Assembly: GCA_026932235.1 (NCBI GenBank)
Contig: JAIXKR010000082.1
Location: 1-64,000, forward strand
Length of the DNA stretch: 64,000 nucleotides
Direction: 5' to 3'
Source of the DNA: Burkholderiales bacterium
Lineage (GTDB): Bacteria > Pseudomonadota > Gammaproteobacteria > Burkholderiales > Burkholderiaceae_C
A program made the position numbers and the translations under genes. Position 1 is the stretch's first letter; each line of letters opens with the position of its first letter. This document shows positions 8,857 to 17,169 of the stretch, in pieces. The notes beneath the pieces were generated by a model, which saw only the letters and a program-made list of their open reading frames with translations, ran no database searches and had not been told where the DNA came from.

Positions 8857-10958
8857 CGCTCAAGATCGGCATCGACGTCGGCGGTACCTTCACCGACTTC
8901 GTCATCACGCAGGACGGCCAGCCGCCGCGCATCCACAAGACGCTGTCGACGCCGGCCGACCCGTCGATTGCCGTCGTGCAGGGCCTGCAGGAGATCGCGC
9001 AGGGCCTGCAGCCGCCGCGCACGCTGCAGCAGCTGGCGCAGGCGCTGGACACCATCGTGCACGGCACGACGGTGGCGACCAACGCGACGCTGACTTCCAC
9101 CGGCGCCAAGACCGCGCTGCTGACCACCGACGGCGTGCGCGACGCGCTCGAGATGCGCCGCGGCATCCGTGAGGAGCAGTACAACAACCGCTACCGCAAC
9201 GTCGTGCCGCTGGTGCCGCGCGCGCGCCGCATCGGCGTGCCCGGCCGGCTCGACAGCCAGGGCCAGGAAGTGCAGCCGCTGGACGAGCAGGCCATCGAGG
9301 CGGCGCTGGCCGCCTGGCGCGACGAAGACGTGCAGGCGGTGGCGATCTGCTTCATGAACGCCTTCGCCAACCCCGCGCACGAGCAGGCCGCCGCCGCCCA
9401 GGTGCGGCGCGCGCTGCCGCGCGCCTACGTCTCGGTCTCGACCGAGGTGCTGCCCTCGATCCGCTTCTACGAGCGCGTCAGCACCACCGTGCTCAACGCC
9501 TACGTCGGCCCCAAGCTCGGCCACTACCTCGACCAGCTCGTCGGTCGACTGCAGGAGATCGGCTTTGGCGGACTGCTGCTCATCATGCAGAGCAACGGCG
9601 GCGTGATCTCGCCGCAGGCCGCGCGCGACAAGGCGGCACTCACGCTGCTCTCGGGGCCGGCCGGCGGCCCGGGCGCCGGGCTCTTCTACGCGCAGGCGCT
9701 CGGGCAGGACCGCTGCATCACCACCGACATGGGCGGCACCAGCTTCGAGACCTCGGTGGCCGTGCGCGCGCCGATGCTCAAGAACGACGGCGAGATCGCC
9801 CGCCACAAGATCGCGCTGCCGATGCTCGACATCCACACCATCGGCGCGGGCGGCGGCTCGATCGGCTGGCTGGACGAAGGCGGCCTGCTGCGCATGGGCC
9901 CGCAGAGCGCGGGTGCCGCGCCGGGGCCCGCGTGCTACGGCAAGGGCGGCACGCTGCCCACGACCACCGACGCCAACGTCGTGCTCGGCTACCTGGACCC
10001 CGGCTACTTCGCCGGCGGCAGCATGAAGCTCGACGCCGAGGCCGCGCGCCGCGCGATCGAAGAGCACATCGCGCAGCCGATGGGCCTGTCGGTCGAGCGT
10101 GCTGCCGCGGGCATGTACCGCGTCGCCTGCAACAACATGGCGCAGGGCGTGCGCGAGGTGACGATCAAGCGCGGCTTCGACCCGCGCGAGTTCCCCATCA
10201 TCCCCGGCGGCGGCGCCGGTCCGATCCACGCCTGCCTGATCTGCACCGAGCTCGGCATCCCGCTCATGATCGTGCCGCGCGAGGCCTCGGTGCTGTGCGC
10301 CTTCGGCATGCTGATGGGCGAGTTGAAGCACGACTTCGTGCGCACCTTCGTGGCGCGCCTGACGCAGCTGGACTGGGCGCGCCTCTCGACCCTGGTCGAC
10401 GAGATGGCGGCCGAAGGCGCGGCCCTGCTCGAGGGCGAGCGCGTGCCGCGCGCGCAGCAGCGCATCGAGCTGCGCCTGGACTGCCGCTACCTGCGCCAGT
10501 ACCACGAGGTCTCGGTGCCGGTGCCGCTGGCGGCGGTGCAGCAGCGCGACGCCGCGGCCATCGCGCGCGCCTTCCACGACGAGCACCAGCGCCTCTTCGG
10601 CTACACGCTGGAGGCCGAGGGCAGCGTGGTCGAGATCATCAACCTGCGCCTGCAGGCCATCGGCGCCACCACGCGCCCGGACATCGCGCGCCAGACCCCG
10701 GGCGCGCCCGACGCCAGCGCCGCGCGCAAGGGCCGGCGCCGCATGTACCTGCCCGAGCGCGACGACTTCGCCGAGGTCGACGTCTACGACGGCCACCGCA
10801 TGCGCGCCGGCCACCGCGTGCCGGGTCCGGCGCTGATCGAGCAGCAGACGACGGCGATCTTCGTCTCCGAAGGCTTCGACAGCCTGGTCGACGGTCTCGG
10901 CTCCTTCGTGCTCTACGCCAAGGGCCGCGAGGATCTCGTCACCGCCGCGATCGCCTGA
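8853..10958 (+). CDS. Hydantoinase/oxoprolinase family subunit A, probable 2-oxoindoleacetate ring-opening enzyme
   Basis: 701 residues with the HyuA arrangement: an N-terminal ATPase-type fold (GIDVGGTFTDFV at residues 6-17, HGTTVATNA near 68), the central GGTSFE segment, the glycine-rich GAGGGSIGW, and PGGGAGPIHA near residue 447. The family comprises ATP-dependent amide hydrolases (N-methylhydantoinase, 5-oxoprolinase) and acetone/acetophenone carboxylases. Opening the lactam ring of 2-oxoindoleacetate (or its CoA ester) is a hydantoinase-like reaction and was proposed for this gene in the iaa cluster. It works with the HyuB-type protein encoded next. No third, small carboxylase subunit is present, which argues against acetone carboxylase. 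Confidence 0.87.
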   Translation: MTLKIGIDVGGTFTDFVITQDGQPPRIHKTLSTPADPSIAVVQGLQEIAQGLQPPRTLQQLAQALDTIVHGTTVATNATLTSTGAKTALLTTDGVRDALEMRRGIREEQYNNRYRNVVPLVPRARRIGVPGRLDSQGQEVQPLDEQAIEAALAAWRDEDVQAVAICFMNAFANPAHEQAAAAQVRRALPRAYVSVSTEVLPSIRFYERVSTTVLNAYVGPKLGHYLDQLVGRLQEIGFGGLLLIMQSNGGVISPQAARDKAALTLLSGPAGGPGAGLFYAQALGQDRCITTDMGGTSFETSVAVRAPMLKNDGEIARHKIALPMLDIHTIGAGGGSIGWLDEGGLLRMGPQSAGAAPGPACYGKGGTLPTTTDANVVLGYLDPGYFAGGSMKLDAEAARRAIEEHIAQPMGLSVERAAAGMYRVACNNMAQGVREVTIKRGFDPREFPIIPGGGAGPIHACLICTELGIPLMIVPREASVLCAFGMLMGELKHDFVRTFVARLTQLDWARLSTLVDEMAAEGAALLEGERVPRAQQRIELRLDCRYLRQYHEVSVPVPLAAVQQRDAAAIARAFHDEHQRLFGYTLEAEGSVVEIINLRLQAIGATTRPDIARQTPGAPDASAARKGRRRMYLPERDDFAEVDVYDGHRMRAGHRVPGPALIEQQTTAIFVSEGFDSLVDGLGSFVLYAKGREDLVTAAIA

Positions 10959-10976
10959 CCCAAAGGACCGACTGCC

Positions 10977-12668
10977 ATGACGACCATCGACCCCATCCTG
11001 CTCTCGGTCTACGCGCGCAGCTTCAAGGCCATCACCGACGAGATGAGCATCTCGATGGAGCGCACGACGCGCAGCCCCATCCTCTGCGAGGCCAAGGACT
11101 ACGTCACCGGCCTCTACGACGCCGAGGGCCGCATGCTCGAGCAGACCGAGAACCTGCCCATCCTCGCGTTCTCGCTCGCGCCGGTGTGCAAGCACATCCG
11201 CAAGACCTTCGAGGGCGACATCCACGACGGCGACGTCTTCTTCCACAACGACGTCTTCAGCCTGGGCAACCAGAACAACGACGTCGCCGTCTTCAAGCCC
11301 GTCTTCTTCGAAGGCGAGCTCGTCGCCTGGACGGCGGTGAAGGGGCACCAGGCCGACATCGGCGGCAACGTCGCCGGCGGCTACAACCCCAACGCCGTCG
11401 AGGTCTGGCAGGAGGCGCTGCGCATCCCCGCGGTGAAGGTGGTCGATCGCGGCAAGCTGCGCCAGGACGTGTGGAACCTGATCTTCGCCAACGTGCGCCT
11501 GGAGATCGTGCAGCACGACATGAAGGCCGAGATGGGCGCCTGCGAGATCGGCGCGCGGCGCATGCTCGAACTGCTCGGCAAGTACGGCGCAGCCAGCTAC
11601 GCGGCGCACAAGCAGGCGCTCTTCGACGCCACGCGCCGCATGATGCAGGCCGAGATCGCGAAGATCCCCAATGGCCGCTACAGCGGCGAGGGCTACGTCT
11701 ACTACGACGGGCGCCACGAGGGCAGCAAGTTCACCATCCGCGTCGACATCGAGGTGCAGGCGCAGTCGATCCGCTTCGACTACTCGCGCACCGACGCGCA
11801 GACCAACGGCTTCGTCAACGGCACCTTCACCTCCAGCGCCTCGGCCACCATCCTCACGCTGCTGCAGATGGTCAACCCCGACATCCCGCACAACGAGGGC
11901 ATGGTCGAGCCCATCGAGATCGTCATCCCCGAAGGCACCATCCTCAACGCCGCCTATCCCAAGGCGACGACCTTCGGCAACCACCTCTGCCCGCCCAACG
12001 CCGACGCCATCCAGCGCGCGCTGGCGCCGGTGCTGCCCGACCGCGTCACCGCCGGCTGGAACAACCTGCTGGCCTCGCTCACCACCGGCATCGACCCGCG
12101 CCACGGCGAGAAGTACGTCGACATCGGCTTCATGGGCCTCAAGGGCGGCTCGGGCGCGCTGCAGGGCTGCGACGGCTACGACCACATCGGCATGATCGAC
12201 GCCTCCGGCGGCGTGCTCGACCAGGACTACGAGATGTTCGAGCAGCAGACGCCGCACCGGCTGAAGAAGCACGAACTGCTCGCCGATTCCGCCGGCCCCG
12301 GGCGCTGGCGCGGCGGCCTGGGCGTGGAGACGATCTTCGAGATCGGCAGCGACGACACGCAGCTCGTCACCTTCGGCGACGGCGACTTCGAAGGCGCGTT
12401 TGGTCTCGCCGGCGGCCAGGGCGCGGGGCTGAACTTCATCCGCCTGCACTACCCCGACGGCCGCACCGTGGTGCCGAAGAACAAGGACCTCATCACCGGC
12501 GTGCCCAAGGGCACCGTCTACCACCAGGTCGCCCACGGCGGCGGCGGCTTCGGCGACCCGCGCCTGCGCGACCGCAGGCTGCTCGCCGAGGAGGTGCGAA
12601 ACGGCGTCATCTCCAAGGAGGCCGCCGTGCGCGACTACGGCGCCACGGCCGCGGAGCTGGAGGCATGA
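10977..12668 (+). CDS. Hydantoinase family subunit B, partner of the ring-opening enzyme
   Basis: 563 residues of the HyuB family. The N-terminal pattern DPILLSVYARSFKAITDEM leads to SITMER-like text (SISMERTTRSPIL), ending with GGGGFGDPRLRDRR, a well-known HyuB C-terminal signature. Conserved GDVFFHNDVFSLGNQNNDV lies near residue 85. An AAAGGA ribosome-binding site lies about 8 bases upstream of the ATG. HyuA and HyuB proteins form a complex that hydrolyses cyclic amides with ATP. Adjacent to hyuA and coupled to the acyl-CoA dehydrogenase by a 4-base overlap. From memory of the literature, the Aromatoleum counterparts are called IaaC and IaaE. Confidence 0.87.
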   Translation: MTTIDPILLSVYARSFKAITDEMSISMERTTRSPILCEAKDYVTGLYDAEGRMLEQTENLPILAFSLAPVCKHIRKTFEGDIHDGDVFFHNDVFSLGNQNNDVAVFKPVFFEGELVAWTAVKGHQADIGGNVAGGYNPNAVEVWQEALRIPAVKVVDRGKLRQDVWNLIFANVRLEIVQHDMKAEMGACEIGARRMLELLGKYGAASYAAHKQALFDATRRMMQAEIAKIPNGRYSGEGYVYYDGRHEGSKFTIRVDIEVQAQSIRFDYSRTDAQTNGFVNGTFTSSASATILTLLQMVNPDIPHNEGMVEPIEIVIPEGTILNAAYPKATTFGNHLCPPNADAIQRALAPVLPDRVTAGWNNLLASLTTGIDPRHGEKYVDIGFMGLKGGSGALQGCDGYDHIGMIDASGGVLDQDYEMFEQQTPHRLKKHELLADSAGPGRWRGGLGVETIFEIGSDDTQLVTFGDGDFEGAFGLAGGQGAGLNFIRLHYPDGRTVVPKNKDLITGVPKGTVYHQVAHGGGGFGDPRLRDRRLLAEEVRNGVISKEAAVRDYGATAAELEA

Positions 12669-13807
12669 ACTTCGAACTCAGCGAAGACCAGCGCGCGATC
12701 CGCGAGGCCTTCGCGCGCTTCGTCGACGAGCGCGTGCTGCCGCAGGCGGCGGCGCTGGACGAGGCGCATGCCTTCCCGCGCGAGCTCTTCCTCGAACTCG
12801 GCCAGCTGGGCTTCTTCGGCATGCGCTACCCCGAGGCGCTGGGCGGCTCGGGCCTGGCGCTGCCGGAGTTCGCGCTCGCGCTGGAAGAGATCGCGCGCGG
12901 CTCGATGGCCCTGGCCGGCGCCGCGGCCATGCAGTCGCTCATGGGCACCAAGTTCCTGCAGCTGCTGGGCAACGCCGACATCCTCGAACGCCTCTTCAAG
13001 CCCGCGCTCACGGGCGCCAGGATCGGCGCCATCTGCATGACCGAACCCGGCGCGGGGTCGGACCTGGGCGGCATCCGCACCACGGCGACGGCGGTCGAGG
13101 GCGGCTGGCGCCTGAACGGGCGCAAGACCTGGATCACCTCGGCGCCGGTGGCCGACTTCTTCACCGTCTTCGCCAAGGTCGGCGGCCCCGGGCCCGAGGG
13201 CAAGCTGAGCATCTTCCTCGTCGAGCGCGACTTCCAGGGCCTGGTCATCGGCCGCGCCATCCACAAGATGGGCGTGTGGGCGCTGCCGACCTCCGAAGTC
13301 GCCTTCGACGACTGCTTCGTTCCCGACACGCACCGCCTCTCGCGCGAGATCGGCGACGGCGAGCAGCACCTGCGCAAGACGCTGGCCGAGATCCGCGTCA
13401 TCACCGGCGCCATGGCGCTGGGCGTGGCGCGCGCGGCGCTGGCCGAGGCGCAGCGCTACGCCGGCGAGCGCGCGCAGTTCGGCAAGCCCATCAACCGCTT
13501 CCAGGCCATCCAGTTCAAGCTCGCCGAGATGGCGACCGCGCTCGAATCGGCGGTGCTCATGGTGCGCCACGCCGCCTGGCTGCACGCGCAGGGCCGGCCG
13601 CACCACAAGGAGGCGGCGATGGCCAAGCTGCACGCCACCGAGACCGCGGCCACGATCTGCGACCAGGCCGCGCGCGTGCTCGCCAGCTACGGCTACGCCA
13701 TGGAGTACCCGGTGCAACGCTATCTGCGCGACGTGCGCTTCACCCTCATCGGTGGCGGCACCAGCGAGATCCTCAAGCTCATCATCGCCAAAGAGGTGGC
13801 ATCTTGA
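12665..13807 (+). CDS. iaaF: Acyl-CoA dehydrogenase, probable decarboxylating (2-aminobenzyl)malonyl-CoA dehydrogenase
   Basis: 380 residues, FAD-dependent acyl-CoA dehydrogenase family. Visible signatures are CMTEPGAGSDLGGI near residue 123, GRKTWITS near 156 and the C-terminal RYLRDVRFTLIGGGTSEI. The usual catalytic glutamate of short/medium-chain enzymes (EGT) is glycine here (GGT). Glu242 in LAEIRVITGAMALG aligns with the catalytic glutamate of isovaleryl-CoA dehydrogenase, so the base has probably moved to that helix. In Aromatoleum the corresponding enzyme IaaF oxidises and decarboxylates benzylmalonyl-CoA to a cinnamoyl-CoA. Stop and TTG start of the next gene overlap. Confidence 0.88.
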   Translation: MNFELSEDQRAIREAFARFVDERVLPQAAALDEAHAFPRELFLELGQLGFFGMRYPEALGGSGLALPEFALALEEIARGSMALAGAAAMQSLMGTKFLQLLGNADILERLFKPALTGARIGAICMTEPGAGSDLGGIRTTATAVEGGWRLNGRKTWITSAPVADFFTVFAKVGGPGPEGKLSIFLVERDFQGLVIGRAIHKMGVWALPTSEVAFDDCFVPDTHRLSREIGDGEQHLRKTLAEIRVITGAMALGVARAALAEAQRYAGERAQFGKPINRFQAIQFKLAEMATALESAVLMVRHAAWLHAQGRPHHKEAAMAKLHATETAATICDQAARVLASYGYAMEYPVQRYLRDVRFTLIGGGTSEILKLIIAKEVAS

Positions 13808-14202
13808 ATTCGAACCGACGCATCAAGATCGTCCTCGCCAAGCCGGGGCTGGACGGCCACGACCAGGGCGCCAAGGTGGTGGCGCGCGCGCTGCTGGACG
13901 CCGGCTTCGACGTGCACTACACGGGTCTGCGCCAGTCGCCGGAGATGGTCGTCGACGCCGCGCGGCGCGAGAACCCGGACGTGATCGCGCTGTCTTCCAT
14001 GGCCGGCGCGCACCTGCCCTTCTGCACGCGGCTCAAGCCCCTGCTGGAAGAAGCGGGAATGGGGGAGCGGCTGTGGATCATCGGGGGCAATATCCCGGTT
14101 GCCGACCACGACGCGCTGCGCGCGCTCGGCTTCAAGGGCGTGTTCGCCACCGGCAGCAAGCTCGACGCCATCTGCGACTTCATACGGGAGAACGTGCGAT
14201 GA
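13804..14202 (+). CDS. Cobalamin-binding subunit of an acyl-CoA mutase
   Basis: 132 residues starting at TTG inside the preceding stop (TTGA). An upstream ATG in frame would give an unsupported extension through the dehydrogenase gene. The protein is a free-standing B12-binding domain: DGHDQG (Asp17, His19, Gly22) is the DxHxxG motif whose histidine becomes the lower cobalt ligand, followed by MAGAHL and IIGGNIP matching the SxL and GG cobalamin-binding loops. It forms a two-subunit mutase with the next gene, as in the split 2-hydroxyisobutyryl- or archaeal methylmalonyl-CoA mutases. Probably the small subunit of the IaaGH-type mutase. Confidence 0.92.
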   Translation: MNSNRRIKIVLAKPGLDGHDQGAKVVARALLDAGFDVHYTGLRQSPEMVVDAARRENPDVIALSSMAGAHLPFCTRLKPLLEEAGMGERLWIIGGNIPVADHDALRALGFKGVFATGSKLDAICDFIRENVR

Positions 14203-15830
14203 ACCTTCCTCCTGGCGTGCGCCCGGTGCGCAACGAATCGGGCATCGAAGTCAAGCCGCTCTACACCGCCGAGGACGTCCAGGCCAGCGGCGGCCTGGCG
14301 ATGCTGGGCCTGCCCGGCGAATACCCGTTCACGCGCGGCATCCATCCGCTCATGTACCGCAAGCAGCCCTTCACGATGCGGCAGTACACGGGCTTCGGCA
14401 ACGCCGCCGACACCAACCGGCGCTTCAAGTTCCTCATCGACAACGGCCAGACCGGGCTCAACGTCGCCTTCGACCTCTCGACGCAGTGCGGCCTCGATTC
14501 CGACGACCCCATGGCCGAGGGCGAGGTCGGACGCGTGGGCATGGCGGTGGACACGCTGCGCGACTTCGAGATCGCCTTCGACGGCATCGACCTCGACAAG
14601 ATCACCGTCTCGCTGACCATCAACGGCGCGGCGGCGATCCTCATCGCCATGTATCTCGCGATGGCCGAGAAGCGCGGCTTCGACCTCAAGACGCTGCGCG
14701 GCACGGCGCAGAACGACATCCTCAAGGAGTTCGTCGGGCGGGGGACGTGGATCTACCCGGTCGAGCCCTCCATCCGCCTCGTCGGCGACACCATCGAGTA
14801 CTGCGCCGAGCACGCGCCCAAGTACAGCCCGGTGTCCGTGTGCGGCTACCACATCCGCGAGTCGGGCGCGACACCGACGCAGGAGATGGCCTACGGCTTC
14901 TGCATCGCGCGCGCCTACGCCGACGAGGTCATCAGGCGCGGCGTGCCGGTGGACGAGTTCGCCGGGCGCCTGTCCTACAACTTCAACATCTTCGGCAACA
15001 TCTTCGAGCAGGTCGCGAAGTTCCGCGCCGGCCGCGGCCTGTGGGCCAAGATCATGAAGGAGGAGTACGGCGCGCAGAAGCCGGGCTCGATGTGGCTGCG
15101 CATGATCGCCGGCGGCGGCGGCGGCGGCCTCACGCTCGAGCAGCCGGAGAACAACATCGTGCGCGGCGCCTACTACGCGCTGCTGGCCGCGCTCTCGGGC
15201 GCGCAGACGATGGCGCTGTGCTGCTACGACGAGGCCTACACGATCCCGAGCGAATACGCACAGCGCATCTCGCTGCGCACCATGCAGCTGCTGGTCGAGG
15301 AGATGGGGCTGGCCGAGACGGTGGACCCGCTGGGCGGCTCCTACTACGTCGAGACGCTGACCAACCAGATGCGCAGCGAGATGGAGCGCATCATCGCCGA
15401 GACCGACGCCGCCGGCGGCATCGTCAAGCTCATCGCCGACGGCAGCATCCAGTCGCGCGTCTCGGCGCAGGCCTACCGCATGGCGCGCGCGATCGAGAGC
15501 GGCGCCTTCCCCAAGGTCGGCGTCAACCGCTACCGCAGCGACGAGGAGGTGCAGCGCCCGGTCGAGCTGCACCCCTATGACGCCGCCGCCGCGCAGGCGC
15601 AGGTGGCGGCGCTGGCACGCGTGCGCGCCGAGCGTGACCGCATGGCCGTCGAGCGCGCGCTGGTGCGCGTGACCGCCGACGCCAAGGCCGGTGCCAACCT
15701 GATGCCGGCCATCGTCGAAGCGGTGAAGGCCTACGCGACGGTAGGCGAGATCACGCAACGCCTGGTCGGCGTCTTCGGCCGCTACCGCGAGCCGGTGCGC
15801 TTCGACCACCGCGAGGAGCAGGCGGCATGA
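14199..15830 (+). CDS. Acyl-CoA mutase large subunit, probable (2-aminobenzyl)malonyl-CoA mutase
   Basis: 543 residues, the substrate-binding TIM barrel of the B12-dependent acyl-CoA mutases without the cobalamin domain. Shared with methylmalonyl-CoA mutase are MRQYTGFG (Tyr63), AQNDILKEF, PSIRL (Arg193), GYHIRESGATPTQEMAY and DPLGGSYYVE. Two active-site stretches differ. The RTHSQTSG-type motif is replaced by RMIA and six glycines (305-310), and the QSLHTN-type motif becomes QTMALCC. Loss of the His/Gln contacts and insertion of glycines would open room for a bulky aromatic substrate. This fits conversion of 2-aminophenylsuccinyl-CoA to (2-aminobenzyl)malonyl-CoA. Not a propionate-pathway mutase. 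Confidence 0.88.
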   Translation: MNLPPGVRPVRNESGIEVKPLYTAEDVQASGGLAMLGLPGEYPFTRGIHPLMYRKQPFTMRQYTGFGNAADTNRRFKFLIDNGQTGLNVAFDLSTQCGLDSDDPMAEGEVGRVGMAVDTLRDFEIAFDGIDLDKITVSLTINGAAAILIAMYLAMAEKRGFDLKTLRGTAQNDILKEFVGRGTWIYPVEPSIRLVGDTIEYCAEHAPKYSPVSVCGYHIRESGATPTQEMAYGFCIARAYADEVIRRGVPVDEFAGRLSYNFNIFGNIFEQVAKFRAGRGLWAKIMKEEYGAQKPGSMWLRMIAGGGGGGLTLEQPENNIVRGAYYALLAALSGAQTMALCCYDEAYTIPSEYAQRISLRTMQLLVEEMGLAETVDPLGGSYYVETLTNQMRSEMERIIAETDAAGGIVKLIADGSIQSRVSAQAYRMARAIESGAFPKVGVNRYRSDEEVQRPVELHPYDAAAAQAQVAALARVRAERDRMAVERALVRVTADAKAGANLMPAIVEAVKAYATVGEITQRLVGVFGRYREPVRFDHREEQAA

Positions 15831-16702
15831 CGACCAGCACCGTGCAGAAGTACCTGGCCCCGACGCGGCTGGAGCCGGCGCTGGCGGCGCTGGCGCTGCC
15901 CGGCGGCGCCACCGTGCTCGCCGGCGGCACCGACCTCGCGCCGCAGACCGAGGCCGGCACGCGCCGCTACGCCGCACAGCTGCTCAACATCCGCCGCGTC
16001 GAGGGCCTGGCCGGCATCCGCGACGAGGGCCAGGCGATACGACTGGGCGCGACGACCACCGTCAGCGAGATCCGCCAGAGCGCACTGCTGGCGCAAGTGG
16101 CGCCGGCGCTGGTGCAGGCCGCCGAGCGCTTCGCCAGCGAGCAGATCCGCAACGCCGCCACCGTCGGCGGCAACCTCTGCAACGCGAGTCCGGCCAGCGA
16201 CCTGAGCCCGCCGCTGCTGGTGCTGGACGCCGAGGTCGAGCTCTGCAGCTGGCGCGGCAACGCCCAGCACACGCGCCGCCTGCCGCTGGCGCAGTTCTTC
16301 CTGGCCCCGGGGCGCACGCTCAAGGAGCCCGACGAGCTGCTCACCGCCGTCGTCTTCGCGCGCCCGGGCGCCGGTTTCGTGTCGCGCTTTCGCAAGGCCG
16401 GGCCGCGGCCGGCGCTCGAGATCTCGACCGTCTCCCTGGCGCTGGGCGCGCGCCTGCAGGACGGCCGGCTGCAGCAGGTGCGCGTGGCGCTGGGCTCGGT
16501 GGCACCGACGCCGCTGCGCGCGCGCCGCGCCGAGGCCGCGCTCGAAGGCCGCGCGCTCGACGAGGCCGCGATCGCCGCGGCCGTTGCGGCCGCGGCCGAG
16601 GACGCGCGGCCCATCGACGACGTGCGCGCCAGCGCCTGGTACCGCGGCCATCTCGTGCGCGTGTTCATGGAAGAGGTGCTTCACGATGTCGCCGAAAACT
16701 GA
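15827..16702 (+). CDS. FAD-binding subunit of a molybdenum hydroxylase (CoxM type)
   Basis: 291 residues of the FAD-binding medium subunit of the xanthine dehydrogenase family. The N-terminal half holds the FAD loop GGATVLAGGTDL (residues about 26-37) and the second flavin motif ATVGGNLCNASPASDLSP near residue 110; the C-terminal CO_deh_flav domain follows. It passes electrons from the Fe-S subunit to an acceptor. The three subunits (flavin, 2Fe-2S, molybdopterin) are encoded consecutively, starting with this one, whose ATG overlaps the mutase stop. In the published iaa pathway a Mo-dehydrogenase hydroxylates C2 of the indole ring with water as oxygen source. Confidence 0.92.
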   Translation: MTTSTVQKYLAPTRLEPALAALALPGGATVLAGGTDLAPQTEAGTRRYAAQLLNIRRVEGLAGIRDEGQAIRLGATTTVSEIRQSALLAQVAPALVQAAERFASEQIRNAATVGGNLCNASPASDLSPPLLVLDAEVELCSWRGNAQHTRRLPLAQFFLAPGRTLKEPDELLTAVVFARPGAGFVSRFRKAGPRPALEISTVSLALGARLQDGRLQQVRVALGSVAPTPLRARRAEAALEGRALDEAAIAAAVAAAAEDARPIDDVRASAWYRGHLVRVFMEEVLHDVAEN

Positions 16703-17159
16703 GATCCGCTTCAAGCTCAACGGCCGCGAGCTCCAGCTCGAGGTGCCGGTGACGATGAAGACCCTGGACCTGCTGCGCGAGCGCCTGGGCCTCACCGGCA
16801 CCAAGTACGCCTGCGGCGAGGGCGAGTGCGGCGCCTGCACGGTGCAGGTCGACGGCAAGACCGTCAACAGCTGCCTCATGTACGCCGTCGACCTGGACGG
16901 CCGCGAGCTGCTCACCATCGAGGGCCTGCGCACGCCGCAGGCCCTGCACCCGGTGCAGCAGGCCTTCGTCGACCACGGCGCCGTGCAGTGCGGCTTCTGC
17001 ATGCCGGGCATGATCATGCAGGCCAACTACCTGATCGAGAACCAGCCCGGGCTCACGCGCGAGCAGGCGAAGCGCGGCCTGGAGGGCAACCTCTGCCGCT
17101 GCACGGGCTACACCAAGGTGCTGGACGCGGTCGAGGCCGTGGTCCAGAGCAAGGCTTGA
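16686..17159 (+). CDS. 2Fe-2S subunit of the molybdenum hydroxylase
   Basis: 157 residues. The ATG at 16686 is chosen over an upstream in-frame start because it begins directly at the ferredoxin domain; it overlaps the flavin-subunit gene by 17 bases. The N-terminal plant-type 2Fe-2S domain is marked by CGEGECGACTVQVDG and NSCL. The C-terminal helical 2Fe-2S domain carries VQCGFCMPGM and NLCRCTGY. This is the small subunit (CoxS/XdhA type) that transfers electrons between the molybdenum centre and FAD. Confidence 0.95.
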   Translation: MSPKTEIRFKLNGRELQLEVPVTMKTLDLLRERLGLTGTKYACGEGECGACTVQVDGKTVNSCLMYAVDLDGRELLTIEGLRTPQALHPVQQAFVDHGAVQCGFCMPGMIMQANYLIENQPGLTREQAKRGLEGNLCRCTGYTKVLDAVEAVVQSKA

Positions 17160-17169
17160 GGAGCGCACC

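Noticed and set aside
8391-12536. Very long reverse-strand open frame (1381 codons)
   Set aside because: It lies antisense to the ligase and hydantoinase genes, is made of low-complexity His/Arg/Ala/Gly-rich text with no domain, and reflects the scarcity of stop codons in high-GC DNA.
8853-12668. Acetone or acetophenone carboxylase
   Set aside because: Those enzymes come with additional subunits that are absent, and the neighbourhood of B12 mutase, Mo hydroxylase and CoA-transferase points to a lactam-opening hydantoinase-like role.
13804-15830. Methylmalonyl-CoA mutase for propionate metabolism
   Set aside because: Split subunits, altered active-site motifs and absence of epimerase or MeaB genes next to it do not fit, while the surrounding genes match the auxin pathway.
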